Below, one piece after another: positions 7,008 to 9,656 of a stretch of DNA of 9,656 bases; position 1 is the first letter of the stretch, and every line of letters starts with the position of its first letter. The stretch is taken from contig JAEZSJ010000171.1 in assembly GCA_023443985.1 (NCBI GenBank), forward strand, positions 1 to 9,656, read 5' to 3'. A program made the translations under genes and the position numbers. The notes beneath the pieces are model-generated. The model had not been told where the DNA came from and searched no databases. It was given only the letters and a program-made list of their open reading frames with translations. This DNA comes from Verrucomicrobiota bacterium (lineage in GTDB: Bacteria; Verrucomicrobiota; Verrucomicrobiia; Opitutales; Opitutaceae).

Positions 7008-7370
7008 TCAGGGGTTCGTCGCCGGAGGCGGCGCAACCGGCGCGGGCGCGGCGTCGGGGGCCGGCGTCGCCGGAGCGGTCGAAACAGGGGCGGCCGGGAG
7101 GGACTCCGCCGAGACGTCCTTGTGTTTAAAGATGTAGATCTGGCCTAGATACGCCGCAAACGCCAAGACGAAGAACGCCACGGCGAGCACGATGGTCGAC
7201 CGCGTGAGCACGTTGCCCGTCTCCGCGCCGAACGTCGCTTCGGCCATGCCGCCGCCCATCGCCGTGCCAAGACCGCTGTCGGAGCGGGGCTTTTGCACGA
7301 GCACGAGCAGGCCGAGGAACAGCGAGACGACGACGAGCAGGAAAGTCAGGACAACGGTCAGGATGGTCAT
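7008..7370 (-). CDS. secG: Preprotein translocase subunit SecG
   Basis: A 120-residue inner-membrane protein that assists SecYE and SecA in moving preproteins. The ATG at 7370 is chosen because SecG normally begins directly with its first membrane helix (MTILTVVLTFLLVV); an in-frame ATG at 7442 would add 24 Ala/Pro-rich residues. Helix 1 is residues 3-25, followed by the conserved cytosolic loop QKPRSDSGLGTAMGGG (26-41), ATFGAETGNVLTRST (45-59) and helix 2 (59-81). The core ends by about residue 85; residues 88-120 are an Ala/Pro/Val-rich low-complexity tail that E. coli SecG also has in a weaker form. The LolA-like gene follows 26 bp later. The coding region is intact, but an insertion-sequence-like element begins about 67 bp upstream of the start codon and may have replaced its original upstream context. 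Confidence 0.93.
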   Translation of the reverse strand: MTILTVVLTFLLVVVSLFLGLLVLVQKPRSDSGLGTAMGGGMAEATFGAETGNVLTRSTIVLAVAFFVLAFAAYLGQIYIFKHKDVSAESLPAAPVSTAPATPAPDAAPAPVAPPPATNP

Positions 7371-7417
7371 GAAGCGGGCGAGGCAACCGGCAGGGGCATG
7401 CTTTGTCAAGGCAGGTC

Positions 7418-7438
7418 CCGGCGCCGCACGGGCGCCGG
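7418..7438. repeat. 8-bp hairpin between secG and the insertion element
   Basis: CCGGCGCC and GGCGCCGG flank a 5-base loop. It lies in the leader region of secG, 48 bp before its start codon, and its right arm touches the proposed left end of the element. No T-run follows on either strand. It could be a roadblock hairpin protecting secG or simply GC-rich chance. Confidence 0.35.
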
Positions 7439-7475
7439 CCATGGCCTTTCCTTCGGTGCCGATAAGTCGTTGAGG
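7437..7475 (+). repeat. Candidate left terminal inverted repeat of the element
   Basis: Begins with the palindrome GGCCATGGCC and matches the reverse complement of 9311-9349 at 28 of 39 positions without gaps, in blocks GGCCATGG, CTTT, TC, GC, ATAAG and GTTGA. Outward of 7437 the two sides stop matching at once, which is how a repeat boundary should look. Confidence 0.5.
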
Positions 7476-7480
7476 CGGAG

Positions 7481-7486
7481 AGGAGG
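7481..7486 (+). promoter_or_regulatory. Perfect Shine-Dalgarno AGGAGG ahead of the leader ORF
   Basis: AGGAGG followed by a 6-base spacer and then GTG at 7493. It is the only consensus Shine-Dalgarno at good spacing that I found in this window; the transposase ATG at 7534 is too far away to use it directly. Confidence 0.55.
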
Positions 7487-7492
7487 TGTTTC

Positions 7493-7537
7493 GTGCTAGA
7501 CAAAAACCGCCGTGGCGCATGTGCTGTGGTGGGATGA
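7493..7537 (+). CDS. Possible 14-codon leader ORF coupled to the transposase
   Basis: GTG start at 7493, six bases after AGGAGG, then 14 codons encoding (M/V)LDKNRRGACAVVG and a TGA at 7535-7537. The TGA overlaps the transposase ATG at 7534 as ATGA, the classical arrangement for translational coupling. The peptide itself resembles nothing I know. The inference is that its translation opens or limits initiation of the transposase gene, keeping transposase levels low. It could also be a chance short frame. Confidence 0.4.
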   Translation: MLDKNRRGACAVVG

Positions 7538-9326
7538 ACCCAACTCTGCCAGCCCCCTCCAATCCCCGCGAGACCGCCACGACCGCCGCCGACAGTTCGG
7601 TGGAGGCGAGCGTGGCCGGCGAGGAACAACGCGAGTGGTTCGACGCGCAGCTGCGCGACCACCATTACCTGGGGGCGGGGCGGGCGGTGGGCGACTACCT
7701 GCGGCAGATCGTCACGGTGCGGGGCCGGCCGACGGCGCTGTTGGTGTGGGGGCCGGCGTGTTACGCACTCAAGGATCGCGACGAGTGGATCGGCTGGGGC
7801 GCGACCATGCGCGTCGAGCGGCTCAAGCTGGTGGTGCAGAACCGCCGTTTTCTCCTGCTCACCGACAAGGGCGCCGCGCCCAACCTGGCCTCACAGACCA
7901 TGGCCGCCGCACTGCGGGCTCTGCCGGCGCACTGGCAGTCGCAGTTCGGCTACCGGCCACTCCTGGCCGAGAGCTTCACCGATCCGGAGTCGTACGCAGG
8001 TACTTGTTACAAGGCGAGCAACTGGGAGCCCGTCGGCTTCTCGGCGGGCTTCAGCCGGCACCGAGCCGACTTCTACGTGCCCAACGACCGGCCCAAGCGC
8101 CTCTGGCTGTACCCGCTCGGCCCGAAGGCCCTCACGCAGCTCTGCGCGGCCCAGCCGCCGCCCGACTGCCGCGCCGGGGTACTGCCCGCGCCCACCGGCA
8201 CGTTGCCGCTGAAGCGTCCGCAACTCGAGTCGCTGCTGGAGGTGTTCCGGCGCGCGCCCGACCCGCGGGGCAAAAGCGTGCAGTACCGCATCGGCGCGGT
8301 GCTGACCATCGTCGCCATGGCGCTGTTGTGCGGCCGGCGCGAGTTCAGCCAGTTCGCCCGCTTCGCCCAGAGCCTCTCGCAACCCCAGCGCCAACTGCTG
8401 GGCCTGCCGCGCAAGCCGGGCTGCAAGGCCTTCTGGCAGGTGCCCAGCTACTCGGTTTTCTACGACGTGCTCACCCGCCTCGACGCCGACGCCTTCGCCA
8501 CCCTCCTGGTCGGCTGGCTGCAAGCCCACGCCGGACAGCTGCCCGCCGCTCTCGCCCTGGACGGCAAGATGATCCGCGACCACCTCGGCGTGCTTTCCCT
8601 GGTCGACCATGACGACGGCGCCCCGCAGGCCCTCGTCCTCTACGACCAGAAAGAGGGGACAACGCGTTGCGAACAAACCGCCGCCGCAACGCTGCTCAGC
8701 AGCCTGCCCGCCCTCGACGGGAAGACCGTCACCGCCGACGCCCTGCACTGCCAGCGCCCCACCGCCCGCGCCATCGTCGAGCGGGGCGGCGAGTACTGCC
8801 TGCAGATCAAGGCCAACCAGCCCTCGTTGCACGACCACGCCAGCCAACTCGACGCACTGCCCGACACCCCCTTTTTGCCCAAACCACCAAAGGCCACGGC
8901 CGCCTCGAACACCGCAGCCTCCACGCCTTCGCCGTCGAGGCCCAACCCCTCGACTTCCCCTTCGCCCGCAGCCTGATCGTCGTCCGTAGCCAAACAGTAA
9001 CCACAAAGACCGGACACCAGACCACCGAGAAACGCTTCTACCTCTCCAGCCTGCGGCCCGGCGAACGCACCCCCGCCCAATGGCACGCCCTCATCCGCGG
9101 CCACTGGGCCGGCGTGGAGATCCGCAACCACTGGCGACGCGACACCATCTGGGGCGAAGACCGCTCCCGCACCCGCAACCCCACCGCCCTCGCCAACCTC
9201 GCCCTGCTGCGCAGCGCCTTGCTCGCACGACTCGCCAGACACCCCGACGAGCGTTCGCTGCCAGCCTTGATCGAATCCTTCGCCGAGGACACAGGCACTG
9301 CCTTCTCGCTCATCAACAGCTTATGA
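7534..9326 (+). pseudogene. DUF4338 (DruA-like) - ISAs1 family DDE transposase fusion, frameshifted
   Basis: The first frame runs from the ATG at 7534 to a stop at 8976 (480 residues). Homology leaves it near residue 446 and continues one frame back to the TGA at 9324-9326; the repaired protein would be about 597 residues. Residues 34-194 are DUF4338, the DruA domain: HHYLGAGRAVGDYLR (43-57), RDEWIGWG (82-89), RRFLLL (104-109), PNLASQT (116-122), LLAESFTDPESYAGTCYKAS (143-162) and NWEPVGFSAGFSR (163-175). Residues 232-331 match the ISAs1/H-repeat amino-terminal domain (FRRAPDPRGKSVQYRIGAVL, YSVFYDVLTRLD). The DDE domain follows: Asp343 in ALDGKMIRD, Asp402 in VTADALHCQ, IKANQPSL (425-432). 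After the frameshift come GHGRLEHRSLHAF, YLSSLRPGE, IRGHWAGVEIRNHW and WGEDRSRTRNP with the catalytic Glu. As read, the last catalytic residue is lost. In-frame starts at GTG 7486 or ATG 7519 are possible but the domain begins well after all of them. Confidence 0.85.
8867..8876 (+). other. C5T5 run where the transposase reading frame shifts by one
   Basis: The codons read ACC CCC TTT TTG in the upstream frame. Adding one base to either run (for example T6) gives a continuous PDTPFFAQTTKGHGRLEHR that matches the family, so a one-base deletion in a homopolymer explains the break. The run does not form a good X XXY YYZ heptamer in the needed register, so programmed -1 frameshifting is not favoured. 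Confidence 0.7.
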
Positions 9327-9349
9327 GCCCGGAGCAAAAGACCATGGCC
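9311..9349 (-). repeat. Candidate right terminal inverted repeat of the element
   Basis: Reverse complement matches 7437-7475 at 28 of 39 positions. It overlaps the last few transposase codons and the stop at 9324-9326. Many insertion sequences have a terminal repeat reaching into the gene's 3' end, so the overlap fits. Confidence 0.5.
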
Positions 9350-9401
9350 CAAAACAGTGTGGGTAGGAAATGGGACAGAGTCGTACCGGCGCAGCGGGCA
9401 G

Positions 9402-9474
9402 AGGTCGGAGTGAATACGTCATTCCGGAATAAGACATCAGGTCGGAATGAAGACGTCAGGTCTTGACTCCTGAC
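9402..9474. repeat. Degenerate ~19-bp tandem repeat ending in a hairpin
   Basis: Four units can be seen: 9402-9420, 9421-9438, 9439-9457 and 9458-9474. The first and third match at 18 of 20 bases when read one base into the next unit (AGGTCGGAGTGAATACGTCA against AGGTCGGAATGAAGACGTCA). AAGAC(A/G)TCAGGTC occurs at 9431-9443 and 9450-9462. The last unit forms an inverted repeat, GTCAGG (9455-9460) with CCTGAC (9469-9474). The composition is less GC-rich than the coding DNA around it. It resembles a small intergenic repeat cluster, possibly of REP type. Confidence 0.65.
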
Positions 9475-9513
9475 AGAAGCGATTTGATCGGCCGCCGCCG
9501 CTACGGTGCGAAA

Positions 9514-9532
9514 GGCGCGCCCCAGACGCGCC
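9514..9532 (-). terminator. Weak hairpin downstream of the right-edge gene
   Basis: GGCGCG (9514-9519) pairs with CGCGCC (9527-9532) around a 7-base loop, 38 bp beyond the stop of the minus-strand gene at the window edge. On the minus strand only TTTC follows, so it is a poor intrinsic terminator. Confidence 0.3.
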
Positions 9533-9539
9533 GCTTGCC

Positions 9540-9567
9540 GCCAATCGCCAATCCGAAATCGGAAATC
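9540..9567. repeat. Four tandem heptamers
   Basis: GCCAATC GCCAATC CGAAATC GGAAATC: four consecutive 7-base units, all ending in AATC, the first two identical. They lie 3 bp past the stop of the right-edge gene. Heptameric tandem repeats of this kind occur in intergenic DNA of several bacterial groups; their function is not established. Confidence 0.6.
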
Positions 9568-9570
9568 CCG

Positions 9571-9656
9571 TTACTGTTTCCCCGAATACCAGATGCCGCG
9601 GCGCCAGTTGTGGGGCCGGAGCTTCTCGACGAGCTCGGGGGTCATCGGCGGCAGGG
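9571..9656 (-). CDS. Unrecognised protein, C-terminal 27 residues (cut by window edge)
   Basis: The reverse frame from the window edge reads LPPMTPELVEKLRPHNW followed by RRGIWYSGKQ and a TAA at 9571-9573. The stretch is free of stops, has a sensible amino-acid mix and is followed by non-coding repeats, so it is probably the real end of a gene. I do not recognise the family. It is on the same strand as secG and the LolA-like gene, so before the element arrived it may have been their upstream neighbour. Confidence 0.5.
   Translation of the reverse strand, partial: LPPMTPELVEKLRPHNWRRGIWYSGKQ

Larger units (their letters stand above)
7437..9349 (+). mobile_element. Insertion-sequence-like element carrying a DUF4338-ISAs1 fusion transposase
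   Basis: The ends are proposed from an imperfect inverted repeat: 7437-7475 reads with the reverse complement of 9311-9349 at 28 of 39 positions, starting GGCCATGG and sharing ATAAG and GTTGA further in. Between them lie a short leader ORF and one transposase gene, broken by a frameshift. The right repeat overlaps the last codons of the transposase. The flanks show no matching 8-10 bp target duplication (CGGGCGCC on the left, CAAAACAG on the right), so the boundaries are uncertain by some bases or the insertion is old. The element is about 1.9 kb, longer than usual for ISAs1, because of the added amino-terminal domain. Confidence 0.6.

Noticed and set aside
7381..7409. Perfect TTGACA (minus strand, 7409-7404) upstream of secG
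   Set aside because: At a 17-base spacer the -10 position reads TTGCCT, a poor match, and transcription would start only a few bases before the ATG. Not strong enough to call a promoter.
7371..7442. SecG start at the upstream in-frame ATG at 7442 with GGAAAGG before it
   Set aside because: It would add 24 Ala/Pro-rich residues before the first helix, unlike SecG, and those codons lie next to or inside the proposed end of the element.
8867..8877. Programmed -1 ribosomal frameshift site in the transposase
   Set aside because: In the reading register the heptamers are C CCC TTT and C TTT TTG; neither allows both tRNAs to re-pair after a -1 slip.
1..9656. CRISPR arrays, tRNA and rRNA genes
   Set aside because: No regularly spaced identical repeats of 25-40 bp, no cloverleaf with a GTTC-type T-arm and no rRNA-like segment were seen on either strand.

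Overview
The window reads as a stretch of chromosome from a GC-rich Gram-negative bacterium. Evidence for a Gram-negative is an outer-membrane beta-barrel precursor, a periplasmic LolA-like protein and Sec-type signal peptides. The gene style (alginate-export type porin, double ribbon-helix-helix protein, secG next to a LolA-like gene, few Shine-Dalgarno motifs) made me think of Verrucomicrobia, perhaps Opitutaceae. That placement is an impression, not a demonstrated fact.

Layout, left to right. 1-557 (-): amino-terminal part of an alginate-export-like outer-membrane barrel, cut by the window edge. 834-2243 (+): a MATE-family multidrug/cation antiporter, divergent from the barrel gene. 2427-3944 (-): xylulokinase with its own intrinsic terminator. 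4093-5286 (-): a PLP-dependent class I aspartate-type aminotransferase, also with its own terminator. 5451-5768 (-): a 105-residue protein with two tandem ribbon-helix-helix motifs, followed by two back-to-back terminator hairpins. 5769-6114 holds no convincing gene. 6115-6981 and 7008-7370 (-): a secreted LolA-like protein and SecG, spaced as a two-gene operon read secG first. 7437-9349 (+): an insertion-sequence-like element. 9350-9570: a short repeat-rich spacer. 9571-9656 (-): the last 27 codons of an unrecognised gene.

The core genes are ordinary housekeeping functions, mostly monocistronic on the minus strand. XylB would feed xylulose 5-phosphate into the pentose phosphate pathway, the aminotransferase handles amino-acid nitrogen, and SecG supports export of proteins such as the two secreted products in this window.

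The unusual part is the plus-strand element upstream of secG. One reading frame joins a DUF4338 domain, the domain of DruA from the Druantia anti-phage system, to an ISAs1-type DDE transposase. A single-base frameshift in a C5T5 run then breaks the transposase before its last catalytic acidic residue. The element has an imperfect 39-bp inverted repeat at its ends (28 of 39 matched). It also has a 14-codon leader ORF with the only strong, well-placed Shine-Dalgarno in the window, whose stop overlaps the transposase start codon. Just beyond its right end lie a degenerate ~19-bp tandem repeat and a run of four heptamers. All calls come from reading the sequence; no database search was possible.
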